This document shows, one piece after another, positions 15,565 to 23,991 of a stretch of DNA of 64,000 bases. Under the pieces are notes generated by a model. It ran no database searches, had not been told where the DNA came from, and saw nothing but the letters and a program-made list of their open reading frames with translations. Position numbers and translations under genes: made by a program. Positions within the stretch are counted from its first letter, which is position 1. The number at the start of each line of letters is the position of its first letter. Source of the DNA: UBA1952 sp965246855 (lineage in GTDB: Bacteria > Bacteroidota > Bacteroidia > Chitinophagales > Chitinophagaceae); contig CBDFFP010000002.1 of the NCBI GenBank assembly GCA_965246855.1, positions 124,001 through 188,000 of the forward strand. Reading direction: 5' to 3'.

Positions 15565-16338
15565 ATGAATACTCCCGTAAGAATCTCTCCTGTCCGCTTG
15601 TTTTTGGGCAGGATTTTCTTTGTGTATGCCGCGCTGCTTTTTGTGGCAACGATGCTCGTGGTTTTCATACCGGTATTGCTCACAAGACTACTGCCGGAAC
15701 CACGAAACACGCAGGCGCTGCACCGCATTTTCCGGGCGTGGATGGGCGTGTATCTGCCGCTGGTTTTCTGCCCCGTGCGGAGGCGTGGCAAGGAGCATTT
15801 TGTTAAAGGGAAAAACTATGTGGTGGTCTGCAACCACAACTCCTTTCTGGACGTACCGGTAACCTCGCCGTGGATTCCCGGAGCCAATAAAACGCTGGCG
15901 AAAGTGGAGATTTCACGGGTGCCGATTTTCGGGGTTATTTACACAGCAGGAGCCATTTTGGTGGACCGAAAAAATGAGCAAAGTCGCCGCGACAGCTTTG
16001 CCAAAATGGAAGCGGCGCTGGCATCAGGCTTGCACTTGTGTTTGTATCCCGAAGGCACGCGGAACAAAACAGACGCGCCACTTGGGCCTTTTCAGAAAGG
16101 CGCTTTTCTCACTGCCATTCGCGCGCAAAAACCGATTATTCCAGCAGTACTAAGTAACACCGCGCGCAGCCTCCCCGGAAAGCCCATTTTCTATGCGTGG
16201 CCTGCGCCGATTGATTTCCATTTCCTGCCGCCGGTGGAAACAACGGGTTTAAAGCCGGAAGATTCCCTAGCGTTGAGTACCAATATCCGCGAACAAATGC
16301 TCCAATACATCCTTCAAAAAGATCAGCGGCAGCCATGA
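15565..16338 (+). CDS. plsC: 1-acyl-sn-glycerol-3-phosphate acyltransferase
   Basis: PlsC acylates lysophosphatidic acid to phosphatidic acid at the inner membrane. The 257 residues have an N-terminal membrane helix (about 10-35), the catalytic motif NHNSFLDV (HxxxxD, here HNSFLD), and the substrate-binding motif YPEGTRNK. Its stop overlaps the start of the DUF2520 gene by 4 bp. Confidence 0.92.
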   Translation: MNTPVRISPVRLFLGRIFFVYAALLFVATMLVVFIPVLLTRLLPEPRNTQALHRIFRAWMGVYLPLVFCPVRRRGKEHFVKGKNYVVVCNHNSFLDVPVTSPWIPGANKTLAKVEISRVPIFGVIYTAGAILVDRKNEQSRRDSFAKMEAALASGLHLCLYPEGTRNKTDAPLGPFQKGAFLTAIRAQKPIIPAVLSNTARSLPGKPIFYAWPAPIDFHFLPPVETTGLKPEDSLALSTNIREQMLQYILQKDQRQP

Positions 16339-17099
16339 CCTACTATCTTTTAGGAGCGGGGAGAATGGCGCATTTTCTAGCCGAAAGACTCGCCGGAAAG
16401 CACCGCTGTCTGGGTATTTATAACCGCACGGAAAACGAAAAAAGCCGGGCACTTTCACAGCTTCTCTCTGCGCCGGTTTTTTATCAGTTGAAAGCACTTT
16501 CAGAAGAGACAGATGCCTGCTTAATAGCCCTCTCCGACGACGCTATTACGCGTGTTTCTACACGGCTTCCAGACCAGCCAGGAACGGTGGTGCATTTCAG
16601 CGGAACAGTATCCATAGAGGCGTTGCAACCGCATCCACAACGGGCGGTTTGCTGGCCGGTTTTTCCCATTGGGCCCGGCATCTCACCAGAAAAGGTTTTA
16701 CCTGCAATGGGAGAAGGAAATAATGAAGCAGCGCGAGAAGTTCTTTCCGCGCTTGCCAACGCCCTTTCTCTACAACTTTCTCAAACACCGGAAGAAGCCC
16801 GGAAACAGATGCATCTGGCGGCGGTTTTTGGCAACAATTTCGTGAACCACTTGCTGTGTATCTGCGAAAATCTTTGCTGGGAAACAGGCCTTCCTTCAGA
16901 AATTTTGCAACCGCTACTAGCGCAAACTTTTGCGCGCGCCACAGAGGAAAGTCCTTGCCAGATACAAACCGGACCGGCGCGGCGCGGCGACCTTTCTACG
17001 CAGGCCGCGCACCTCGGATTGTTGAATAATCACCCCGAATGGCAGCGCCTCTATGAAGCTATCAGCTATTCCATAGCCGCGTTTCCCGTGTCGCAATAG
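16335..17099 (+). CDS. Rossmann-fold DUF2520 protein
   Basis: The 254 residues start with a dinucleotide-binding loop (LLGAGRMAHFLAERLAG), continue through IALSDDAI and VVHFSGTVSIEAL, and end in the helical DUF2520 domain (HLAAVFGNNFVNHLL). Relatives resemble NADP-dependent hydroxyacid or ketopantoate-type reductases, but the substrate is unknown. The 4-bp overlap with plsC indicates one operon. Confidence 0.85.
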   Translation: MTYYLLGAGRMAHFLAERLAGKHRCLGIYNRTENEKSRALSQLLSAPVFYQLKALSEETDACLIALSDDAITRVSTRLPDQPGTVVHFSGTVSIEALQPHPQRAVCWPVFPIGPGISPEKVLPAMGEGNNEAAREVLSALANALSLQLSQTPEEARKQMHLAAVFGNNFVNHLLCICENLCWETGLPSEILQPLLAQTFARATEESPCQIQTGPARRGDLSTQAAHLGLLNNHPEWQRLYEAISYSIAAFPVSQ

Positions 17100-17110
17100 A
17101 CGGCCCGGCC

Positions 17111-17118
17111 TACCTTTG
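17111..17118 (+). promoter_or_regulatory. Bacteroidota-type -7 box of fdx
   Basis: TACCTTTG matches TAnnTTTG and lies 34 bp upstream of the fdx start codon. Confidence 0.6.
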
Positions 17119-17152
17119 CGCGCGCTGCAAAAAGGCTCCGCGTAAATCCTGC

Positions 17153-17491
17153 ATGTACACGATTCATTTTAAGTTTGAGCAGAAAGGGAAAGCGCTGCAA
17201 ACGCTCCAAAATATCCACGGCGGCGACAGCCTTCTGGAGACGGCGCTTGACCACGGCATTGAAATTCACCACAACTGCGGCATGGTTTGCGCGTGCAGCA
17301 CCTGCCATATTTATCTGGAATCCGGCGAAGATTTTATTCCGGAAATCACCGACCGCGAAGAAGATTTTATTGACCGCGCCCGCAATCCGCGCCTTACCAG
17401 CCGCCTCGGCTGTCAGTGTGTTTTAGACCCGGCTCAAAGCGGTGAAATCACCGTTGTGGTTCCTGACCAAAGCCTGATTCACGGGGATTAA
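17153..17491 (+). CDS. fdx: ISC-type 2Fe-2S ferredoxin
   Basis: The 112-residue protein has the adrenodoxin-type cluster motif C-x5-C-x2-C (NCGMVCACSTCH) with the fourth cysteine in RLGCQCVL, and the acidic SGEDFIPEITDREEDF region typical of Fdx of the ISC iron-sulfur assembly system. In that system it delivers electrons to IscS/IscU. The next gene is iscX, and hscB lies at 38583, supporting this role. Confidence 0.92.
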   Translation: MYTIHFKFEQKGKALQTLQNIHGGDSLLETALDHGIEIHHNCGMVCACSTCHIYLESGEDFIPEITDREEDFIDRARNPRLTSRLGCQCVLDPAQSGEITVVVPDQSLIHGD

Positions 17492-17660
17492 CTGTTGGAA
17501 GCTTCGCGTTGGAAGGTTGGACAGCCCCGCAGTTGCGGGGCGTTGGAAGACGTTCTCGTAAAGCACACAAACCCGACGATATTAGTTACTTTCAACATTA
17601 TCCAACGGCATCTAACATTATCCAACTTTTCCAACGCCCAAAGGGCATCCAACATTCCAA
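17492..17660. repeat. TTGGA/TCCAAC repeat cluster between fdx and iscX
   Basis: GTTGGAA copies in the first half are mirrored by TCCAAC copies in the second half, and CCCCGCAGTTGCGGGG forms a hairpin at the left. The transcript could fold into a long imperfect hairpin. Related to 3805-3896. Confidence 0.55.
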
Positions 17661-17662
17661 CC

Positions 17663-17902
17663 ATGACTCCCTACGAACCGCCTATCCACTGGGCCGACCA
17701 TGAAGACATTGCCCTAAAACTTTACGAGCGTTTCGGCGATGAACATAATGAAGGCAAAATTTACCGTGTCCGCTTCACCGATTTGCTGGAATGGGTGCTG
17801 CAGATTCCCGGCTTTACTGGCACACGCGAAGAAAGCAACGAAGGACATCTGGAAATGATTCAAAGCGCGTGGGTGTATGAATGGCGCGACAGTCAGAAAT
17901 AG
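17663..17902 (+). CDS. iscX: Fe-S assembly protein IscX (YfhJ)
   Basis: The ATG at 17663 gives 79 residues. The sequence IHWADHEDIALKLYERFGDE, the IYRVRFTDLLEWV segment and the C-terminal VYEWRD match IscX closely; the acidic surface binds IscS and iron in characterised homologues. The frame is open upstream only across repeat DNA, so the earlier start is rejected. It follows fdx, as in many isc operons, and kdsC begins 9 bp later. Confidence 0.93.
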   Translation: MTPYEPPIHWADHEDIALKLYERFGDEHNEGKIYRVRFTDLLEWVLQIPGFTGTREESNEGHLEMIQSAWVYEWRDSQK

Positions 17903-17911
17903 TCTTTCCTC

Positions 17912-18424
17912 ATGAACACGCTGGAACTTTTCAAGCCGGTAAAGGCTTTTGTGTTTGACGTGGACGGCGTGCTGACCAACGGCCAACTGCTTTTGACAGA
18001 AGACGGCCATATGCTGCGCAGCATGAACATCAAAGACGGCTACGCGCTGCAATGGGCGGTCAAGCAAGGCTATCAGGTGTGGATTATCAGCGGCGCGCGG
18101 AGCGAAGGCGTAAAAACGAGGCTGCAAAAGCTGGGCTTGCAGGAGGTGCATATTGGTATTGAAGACAAGCTGCCGTTGCTGCAAAGCCTAATGAAACAGC
18201 ACGACATTTTCCCCGAAAACCTGCTGTACATGGGCGACGATATTCCCGACATTGCCTGCATGAAAGCCGCCGGATTTTCTACCTGCCCCGCCGACGCTGT
18301 GCCGGAAATTATGGCTGTAGCCAAGTACGTTTCGCCGCTCGCAGGTGGGCACGGCTGCGTACGCGACGTGATTCGGAAAACGCTTTTGCTGCATGGAAAA
18401 TGGGTCATAGGTGATGAGTCATGA
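17912..18424 (+). CDS. kdsC: 3-deoxy-D-manno-octulosonate 8-phosphate phosphatase
   Basis: KdsC removes phosphate from KDO-8-P for lipopolysaccharide core synthesis. The 170 residues form a cap-less type C0 HAD: nucleophile motif FVFDVDGVLTNG, motif II ISGARSE, and motif III YMGDDIPDI. Length and the KDGYALQWAVKQGYQ segment are typical. Confidence 0.9.
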   Translation: MNTLELFKPVKAFVFDVDGVLTNGQLLLTEDGHMLRSMNIKDGYALQWAVKQGYQVWIISGARSEGVKTRLQKLGLQEVHIGIEDKLPLLQSLMKQHDIFPENLLYMGDDIPDIACMKAAGFSTCPADAVPEIMAVAKYVSPLAGGHGCVRDVIRKTLLLHGKWVIGDES

Positions 18425-18501
18425 GTCGTGTCCGCGTTTTGAATCTTGTCCTTTGGTTTTTGAAGCTCAGTCCCTCGTCCCTAATACCTCGTCCCTAGAA
18501 A

Positions 18502-19002
18502 ATGCTCACCCTTATCTCCGGCACGTCGCGCCCCGGCAGCCGCACCCGCAAACTGGCCGATAATTACCTGCATATGCTGCGGGAAAGGGGCGTGGAAACG
18601 CAGCTTTTCTGCCTGGAAGAATATGCCGTCTGGGAGCGCGACGAGGCGTTTGTAGAAGCGGAGAAAACGCTTCTCATCCCGGCCCAAAAATTCATTTTCA
18701 TCGCCCCGGAGTACAACGGCTCTATTCCCGGAATGCTGAAAATGCTGCTCGACAACAGCGACATCAAAAGCTGCTGGTGGGGAAAGAAAGCGATGCTTAC
18801 GGGCCTTGCCGACGGACGCGCCGGAAATCTGCGCGGCTTAGATCACCTGACGAACATCCTCAACTACCTGCACGTAAACGTCTTTTGGAATAAGCTGCCT
18901 ATTTCCCGCATCAGCACCGAGATGAACGAAGACGGCACACTTTTACAGCCCGCAACCGTCGCTGCTATTGAAGCGCAGATTGACGGCTTTCTGGCCTTCT
19001 GA
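18502..19002 (+). CDS. NADPH-dependent FMN reductase-like flavoprotein
   Basis: The 166 residues form a flavodoxin-like fold: phosphate-binding loop SGTSRPGSRTRKLA and the APEYNGSIPGMLKMLLD motif found in this family (PEYN). It probably reduces FMN or quinones with NAD(P)H in the cytoplasm. Confidence 0.85.
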   Translation: MLTLISGTSRPGSRTRKLADNYLHMLRERGVETQLFCLEEYAVWERDEAFVEAEKTLLIPAQKFIFIAPEYNGSIPGMLKMLLDNSDIKSCWWGKKAMLTGLADGRAGNLRGLDHLTNILNYLHVNVFWNKLPISRISTEMNEDGTLLQPATVAAIEAQIDGFLAF

Positions 19003-19026
19003 TTTTCTCTTCCCTACTCTATTTCC

Positions 19027-20274
19027 ATGCTCCGCCGTCTGCTTATTTCCCTTACGCTGTTGCTGCTTTCCGAGTACTACAGCTTTGTGGCCGTGCGCGG
19101 ACTTTTGCGCAACGCTTCGCCTCTTGGGCGCAACATCGGAACGGGCATTTACATCGGGCTTTCGGTGCTGTTGTGGACGCTGCTGTTCACGTTCCGGCGC
19201 ATTCCGTGGGACAGCTTCCCGACGGGCGTGCGCACCTTCGTTCTCAGCTTTGCCATCGGCTTTTTCATGGCCAAAATCCTGATTGCACTTTTCCTTTTGC
19301 TGGATGATTTGCGCCGGCTGATTTTCTGGGTTATCGGGCTCCTTCGCCACAAGCCTGCCCTGAATGGCGACGGCACGCGCATTCCGCGCTCGGCTTTTGT
19401 ACAGACAGTTGCGGTAGGAGCCGGCATGGCAGTTATCGGGTTGCTTTTGTGGGGAACTACCAACCGCTATCGCTACCGGATTCGCCGCGTAACCCTGCGT
19501 TTCCCCAACCTGCCCAAAGCGTTTCACGGAACCAAAATCGTGCAGCTTTCCGACATCCATAGTGGCTCTTTTGACGACCGCGAAGCCGTGGCCGCAGGCG
19601 TAGCAAAAGCACTGGCAGAGAAGCCTGACGTGATTTTCTTTACCGGCGATTTGGTGAATAATGAAGCCCCGGAAATCGTTCCTTACAAAGACCTTTTTGC
19701 AAAGCTGAAAGCGCTGCTTGGCGTGTATTCTATCCTCGGCAACCACGACTACGGCGACTACGTTTCGTGGGATTCTCCGCAGGCGAAAATTCAAAACCTG
19801 GATACCCTCAAACAGCACCACGCCGACATGGGCTGGAAGCTTCTCCTGAACGAGCATCTGTATCTGCAAAAAGGCGGCGAAACCATCGGCCTTTTGGGCA
19901 TTGAAAACTGGGGCGCGAAGGCAGGCTTTCCCAAATATGGCAACATGGCGCGCGCCGTGCAGGGCTTGGACAGAAGCAAAGCGCCGTTCACGATTCTGCT
20001 TTCCCACGACCCGTCGCACTGGGACGCGCAGGTGCGCCCGGAGTATCCGTTTGTGGATTTGACGCTCAGCGGCCACACCCACGGAATGCAGTTTGGCATT
20101 GAAATTCCGGGCTTCAAGTGGAGTCCCGTACAATACATCTATCACCAATGGGCAGGGCTGTATCGCGCCGGGCGGCAGCACCTGTACGTTAATCGCGGCT
20201 TTGGCTTTTTGGGCTATCCGGGCCGCGTGGGGATTCTGCCGGAGATCACGGTGATTACGCTGGAGAGCGTGTAA
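19027..20274 (+). CDS. Membrane-anchored metallophosphoesterase
   Basis: The 415 residues start with about four hydrophobic helices (to residue ~150), followed by a calcineurin-like phosphoesterase: QLSDIHSG (D-x-H), GDLVNNE, LGNHDYGD, a late SHDP and SGHTHGMQ. All five metal-binding blocks are present. This YkuE/YaeI-like layout places the catalytic domain at the inner membrane; relatives include UDP-diacylglucosamine pyrophosphatases and phosphodiesterases. Substrate unknown. Confidence 0.88.
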   Translation: MLRRLLISLTLLLLSEYYSFVAVRGLLRNASPLGRNIGTGIYIGLSVLLWTLLFTFRRIPWDSFPTGVRTFVLSFAIGFFMAKILIALFLLLDDLRRLIFWVIGLLRHKPALNGDGTRIPRSAFVQTVAVGAGMAVIGLLLWGTTNRYRYRIRRVTLRFPNLPKAFHGTKIVQLSDIHSGSFDDREAVAAGVAKALAEKPDVIFFTGDLVNNEAPEIVPYKDLFAKLKALLGVYSILGNHDYGDYVSWDSPQAKIQNLDTLKQHHADMGWKLLLNEHLYLQKGGETIGLLGIENWGAKAGFPKYGNMARAVQGLDRSKAPFTILLSHDPSHWDAQVRPEYPFVDLTLSGHTHGMQFGIEIPGFKWSPVQYIYHQWAGLYRAGRQHLYVNRGFGFLGYPGRVGILPEITVITLESV

Positions 20275-20299
20275 GTGCTAGCTGAATGTCGCTCGTGTT

Positions 20300-20839
20300 A
20301 TGAAACTGCTTACAAGACTTCTTTCTGTTTTCTCCTTACTGCTTCTTTTAAATCAGGAAGCTCTTAGCCAAGAGATCAGGACAAAAGGCAGACGTGGTTT
20401 CGTCACTTTCGCGCCACGTGTAGGAATAGTTGCGCATGGCGGTTTGGGTTTTGAAGGCGGAATTTCAGCCCTTTACATTGACGACGAAAATCTGGAACCG
20501 GGTGCAGCAAGCATTTACACAACCTATTTCCGGCAGCAGCGTAGTTTTCAATCCGGCTTTGACATGGACGGTTTTAAGGTGGGCATCCAAAGTTCTTGGG
20601 CCTTTTTTATGTGGGGATTAGAAGTCAAAACAGCCTTCTATAAGGCCTGCACTTTCACCTATATCTCCCCCAAAATAGGTTTCAGTTGGATGGACGTGGT
20701 GAACGTAGAATACCTCATCAATCTTGCGGGTAAAAACGCGGATTTTCCGGTTCAAAGCAATTATCAGGTAGGCATCAACGTCAGCCTTAATGGTGCTGTT
20801 TACAGAAAGGTTTGGAAGCCTTTCTTTAAGTCCAAGTGA
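20300..20839 (+). CDS. Exported protein, possible small outer-membrane protein
   Basis: Signal peptide at residues 1-23 (ending ALSQ), then about 156 residues with glycine and aromatic residues spaced as in beta-barrel strands (VGIVAHGGLGFEGGISALYI). No named family is recognised. It starts 25 bp after the phosphoesterase stop. Confidence 0.6.
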   Translation: MKLLTRLLSVFSLLLLLNQEALSQEIRTKGRRGFVTFAPRVGIVAHGGLGFEGGISALYIDDENLEPGAASIYTTYFRQQRSFQSGFDMDGFKVGIQSSWAFFMWGLEVKTAFYKACTFTYISPKIGFSWMDVVNVEYLINLAGKNADFPVQSNYQVGINVSLNGAVYRKVWKPFFKSK

Positions 20840-20846
20840 AATTGTT

Positions 20847-21035
20847 TTAAACTTCTCCCCACAACGCTGCCAGCACATTTCGCACGGCTTTTTCACCCGG
20901 TTGCAAAAGCGGAAGTTGCGAAAGCTGCCGCAACAGCAAGATCTCTTTCCGGTGAAGACGCAGGCCGCGAAAAGCACTTCGGAACGGCAGGCAGGAAAAA
21001 GGATTTTTGAAAAGGCGGGGTAGATTTCTGTTCAT
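20847..21035 (-). CDS. Short leucine/arginine-rich ORF, uncertain
   Basis: An ATG at 21035 opens a 62-residue frame (NLPRLFKNPF... ending RNVLAALWGEV) whose composition resembles a protein rather than noise. It is divergent from the epimerase at 21132 and convergent with the 20300 gene. No family is recognised, and it could be fortuitous. Confidence 0.35.
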   Translation of the reverse strand: MNRNLPRLFKNPFSCLPFRSAFRGLRLHRKEILLLRQLSQLPLLQPGEKAVRNVLAALWGEV

Positions 21036-21131
21036 TCGGGAGGGAAGATGACGGAAAGATAAACGCGCCAGGCCAAAACTTATTGCAGCGCGCCCTGTTC
21101 TTCCGCAAAAATATTTTCTCCCCCTTTTTTT

Positions 21132-22022
21132 ATGGCAATCATCGGCATCACAGGCGGCAGCGGTTTTGTAGGCCGTTCCCTCACGGCAAAGCTTTCCCGC
21201 GACGGCAACGAGGTCATCATCTTTACACGGAATAAAAACACCAGTAAAGGCTTTGCCCATTGGGATGCGGCGCGCGGCGAAATAGACCACGACGCGCTGG
21301 GGAAACTGGATGCGGTGGTGCATCTCGCAGGCGCAGGCGTGGCCGACAAACGCTGGACCGCCGCGCGCAAAAAAGAAATCTACGACAGCAGGGTTTCGGG
21401 GACGCGCTTTCTGGTGGAATCGCTGAAAAAATACGCGCCCAATTGTCGTACACTCGTCAGCGCCTCAGCTATTGGCTACTATGGAGAAAGCAAAGGCGAC
21501 GCACCTTTTACCGAAGATGCCGCGCCCGCAAATGATTTTCTAGGCCGCACTTGTGTGGATTGGGAAAAAGAAACACAGAAAGCCGAAGACTTTTGCCGGG
21601 TTGTGATGTTGCGCACGGGCATTGTGTTGGGAAAAGGCGGCGGCGCACTGCCGGAACTGACCAAAACTTTTCCTTTGCGCATTGCGCCCATTCTGGGCAG
21701 CGGGCAGCAATGGGTCTCTTGGATTCACCTTGATGACATGGTGGGGCTGTATGTTTTTGCGCTGCAAAACAGTTCGGTTTCTGGTGCCTACAACGCCGTC
21801 GCCCCGCAGCCCGTAGCGCACCGCGCGCTGATAGATGCACTGGTAAAGGCCAAAGGCGGGCCTTTCCTTAAAATGCCTGTTCCGGCTTTTGCGCTCAAAA
21901 TTGTTTTAGGGGAAATGAGTGTAGAAGTTTTGAAAAGCTGCGCTGTGAGCAGCGGAAAAATAGAGGGAGCAGGTTATGGTTTTCAGTTTTCGAATGTAGC
22001 AGGGGCTGCGAAGGAAATGTAG
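21132..22022 (+). CDS. NAD-dependent epimerase, TIGR01777/SDR39U1 family, altered C-terminus
   Basis: The 296 residues are an extended SDR with GITGGSGFVGRSL at the nucleotide site, VVHLAGAGVADKRWTAARK, and SASAIGYYG containing the YxxxK-equivalent region. Function is unproven in the family. The end is unusual: a 23-bp direct repeat (21994-22039) changes the frame after GAAKE and makes a stop at 22020-22022. Without the extra copy the frame would read ...AAKDLMRG and stop near 22054, which is the usual family ending. Confidence 0.88.
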   Translation: MAIIGITGGSGFVGRSLTAKLSRDGNEVIIFTRNKNTSKGFAHWDAARGEIDHDALGKLDAVVHLAGAGVADKRWTAARKKEIYDSRVSGTRFLVESLKKYAPNCRTLVSASAIGYYGESKGDAPFTEDAAPANDFLGRTCVDWEKETQKAEDFCRVVMLRTGIVLGKGGGALPELTKTFPLRIAPILGSGQQWVSWIHLDDMVGLYVFALQNSSVSGAYNAVAPQPVAHRALIDALVKAKGGPFLKMPVPAFALKIVLGEMSVEVLKSCAVSSGKIEGAGYGFQFSNVAGAAKEM

Positions 22023-22039
22023 CAGGGGCTGCGAAGGAT
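21994..22039. repeat. 23-bp tandem duplication at epimerase 3' end
   Basis: ATGTAGCAGGGGCTGCGAAG plus GAA/GAT occurs twice head to tail with a 23-bp offset. The identity suggests a recent event. Confidence 0.9.
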
Positions 22040-22130
22040 TTGATGCGGGGGTAGGTATTATCTGGCGCGAGTTTGAAAATCCTTTTACATTGCAGCCCAT
22101 CTCAGCTCCTTAAAAAACTAGCAGAAAGGT

Positions 22131-22361
22131 ATGTCTAATGGTATGTTCGATGGATTTCTGGTAGGCCCAATTTTACGCTGGGTAGGGCAAAACATTAGGT
22201 GGCTAATTTTCTCCAAAATATTAAACCAAGATAGTCCCTACAGAAAATTTGCGGGTATAAACAGCAAAGGAGTGAATGCAAAGAATTTCTTCATAAACAC
22301 AATGTTGGGTACGGCGGTACTGCTCTTAATTATAGCAATAATTGCAAAGAGTTTTTATTAG
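22131..22361 (+). CDS. Small membrane protein of unknown function
   Basis: A 76-residue, AT-rich frame with an amphipathic N-terminus (FLVGPILRWVGQNIRWLIF) and a clear C-terminal transmembrane helix (about 55-73). No family recognised. It lies between the epimerase and dut and differs from them in base composition. Confidence 0.5.
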   Translation: MSNGMFDGFLVGPILRWVGQNIRWLIFSKILNQDSPYRKFAGINSKGVNAKNFFINTMLGTAVLLLIIAIIAKSFY

Positions 22362-22379
22362 CTGCCATCCACCTCAATT

Positions 22380-22949
22380 ATGGCACGGGACACACCCGAG
22401 TCAGCCGCAGTATTACGAGGAAAATTTGTTTCGCTTTTGAAGGAAGAAAGCTACACCGCACCTTTGCCCAACTTTTCTCTCTCCAAAAGTCTTATTTCCC
22501 TGCACACTTTCGTCGTTAATAAATCTCCCCACCCCCTGCCCCAATATCAAACTGAAGGCGCGGCGGGCGTAGATGTTTGCGCGTGGCTGCCGGAGCCGAT
22601 TACCTTGCAACCGCTGCAACGATCGGCTATCCCCACCGGCCTTTATCTTGCGCTGCCGCCGGGAACGGAAATGCAGGTGCGCCCGCGCAGCGGACTGGCA
22701 CTGAAGCATGGCATCACCGTCTTGAACAGCCCCGGCACAATTGACGCCGATTATCGCGGCGAACTGCGTATTTTGCTCGTCAATCTCTCTGCAGAACTGT
22801 TCACCATCCACGACGGAGACCGCATTGCGCAGCTGGTGTTGGCGCACTACGAGCGGCTGCAATGGCAGCCTGCAGAAACACTGCCCGAAACGGCACGCAG
22901 CGGGGGCGGATTTGGCTCTACTGGTGTAGGCGCAGAAAGCTCTTTTTAA
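22380..22949 (+). CDS. dut: dUTP diphosphatase
   Basis: Dut hydrolyses dUTP to dUMP and PPi. All five trimeric-dUTPase motifs are visible: AGVDVCAW, PRSGLALKHG, TIDADYRGELRILLVN, GDRIAQLVL, and RSGGGFGSTG. Family members begin close to VVNKSPHPLPQY, but from the ATG at 22380 there are about 44 extra residues, and no ATG, GTG or TTG lies near the expected start; the nearest is a TTG around 22437. Either the extension is real or a rare codon such as CTG (22500) is used. It heads a cluster (nucleotidyltransferase, TPR, DUF4292) that recurs in related bacteria. Confidence 0.92.
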   Translation: MARDTPESAAVLRGKFVSLLKEESYTAPLPNFSLSKSLISLHTFVVNKSPHPLPQYQTEGAAGVDVCAWLPEPITLQPLQRSAIPTGLYLALPPGTEMQVRPRSGLALKHGITVLNSPGTIDADYRGELRILLVNLSAELFTIHDGDRIAQLVLAHYERLQWQPAETLPETARSGGGFGSTGVGAESSF

Positions 22950-22980
22950 AAAACTTCTTCTTCTCTACAAAACCCTTTTT

Positions 22981-23988
22981 ATGAACATCATCATCCCGAT
23001 GGCGGGCATGGGCAAAAGAATGCGCCCACATACCCTGACGACTCCCAAACCGCTCCTGCCTATTGCGGGCAAACCCATTGTGCAACGCCTTGTTGAAGAC
23101 CTGGCTCACACGTCGGGACAGCCGCTGGAAGAGGTTTCTTTCATCATTTCGCCTGCTTTTGGAAAGGCGGTGGAAAGCACGCTAATGCATATCGCCGAAT
23201 CGGTGGGCGCGAAAGGAAAAATCTATTACCAACACGAGGCCTTGGGAACGGCACATGCCTTGCTGGCGGCGCAGGAATCGCTGACCGGAAACGTGCTGAT
23301 TGCTTTTGCCGACACGCTTTTCAAGGCTTCTTTTGAGATTGACACTACGAAGGACGCGATTGTGTGGACGCAGAAAGTGGAAGACCCGTCGGCTTTTGGC
23401 GTGGTGCGCTTGGGCGAAGGCGGCGAGATTCTGGAGTTTGTGGAAAAGCCGGATGAGTTTGTTTCCGACCATGCCATCATCGGCGTATATTACTTCCGCG
23501 ACGGCGACCACCTGCAGAAAGAATTGCAACGCCTCTTGGATGAAAACATCATGCAGAAAGGCGAATACTTCCTTACCGATGCAATGGATCACATGCTGCG
23601 CAACGGCGTGAAATTCTACGACGATACGGTGGAGGAATGGCTGGACTGCGGCAACTACAGCTCTACCGTTTCCACCAACCAACGCGTGCTGGCATTGAAG
23701 CACGAGAAAGAGAATTTCCTGCACGAAACGGCTGTGGTAGAAAACAGCGTCATCATTCAGCCTTGCTTTCTGGGCAAGAACGTAACGGTGCGCAATTCCG
23801 TCATCGGGCCACATGTTTCTTTGGAAGCTAACAGCACTGTTTCCGACAGCCGCCTGCGCAATACGATGGTGGGCGAAAACACCGTTCTCCAAAATGTGAA
23901 TCTCCACAACTCTATGATTGGCAAGCACGTAACTTTAAAGGAGCAAGCCCGTGAGTGGAGCCTCGGCGACTATTCTACTTCGGCCTGA
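22981..23988 (+). CDS. Sugar-1-phosphate nucleotidyltransferase
   Basis: The 335 residues begin with the NTP-transferase signature IIPMAGMGKRMRPHTLTTPK and have QHEALGTAHAL and FADTLF in the catalytic core. The C-terminus (about 250-325) shows hexapeptide-type repeats (VVENSVIIQPCFLGKNVTV) forming a left-handed beta helix. This resembles glucose-1-phosphate thymidylyl- or uridylyl-transferases. It makes an NDP-sugar for cell-envelope glycans; the exact substrate cannot be read. Confidence 0.88.
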   Translation: MNIIIPMAGMGKRMRPHTLTTPKPLLPIAGKPIVQRLVEDLAHTSGQPLEEVSFIISPAFGKAVESTLMHIAESVGAKGKIYYQHEALGTAHALLAAQESLTGNVLIAFADTLFKASFEIDTTKDAIVWTQKVEDPSAFGVVRLGEGGEILEFVEKPDEFVSDHAIIGVYYFRDGDHLQKELQRLLDENIMQKGEYFLTDAMDHMLRNGVKFYDDTVEEWLDCGNYSSTVSTNQRVLALKHEKENFLHETAVVENSVIIQPCFLGKNVTVRNSVIGPHVSLEANSTVSDSRLRNTMVGENTVLQNVNLHNSMIGKHVTLKEQAREWSLGDYSTSA

Positions 23989-23991
23989 TTT

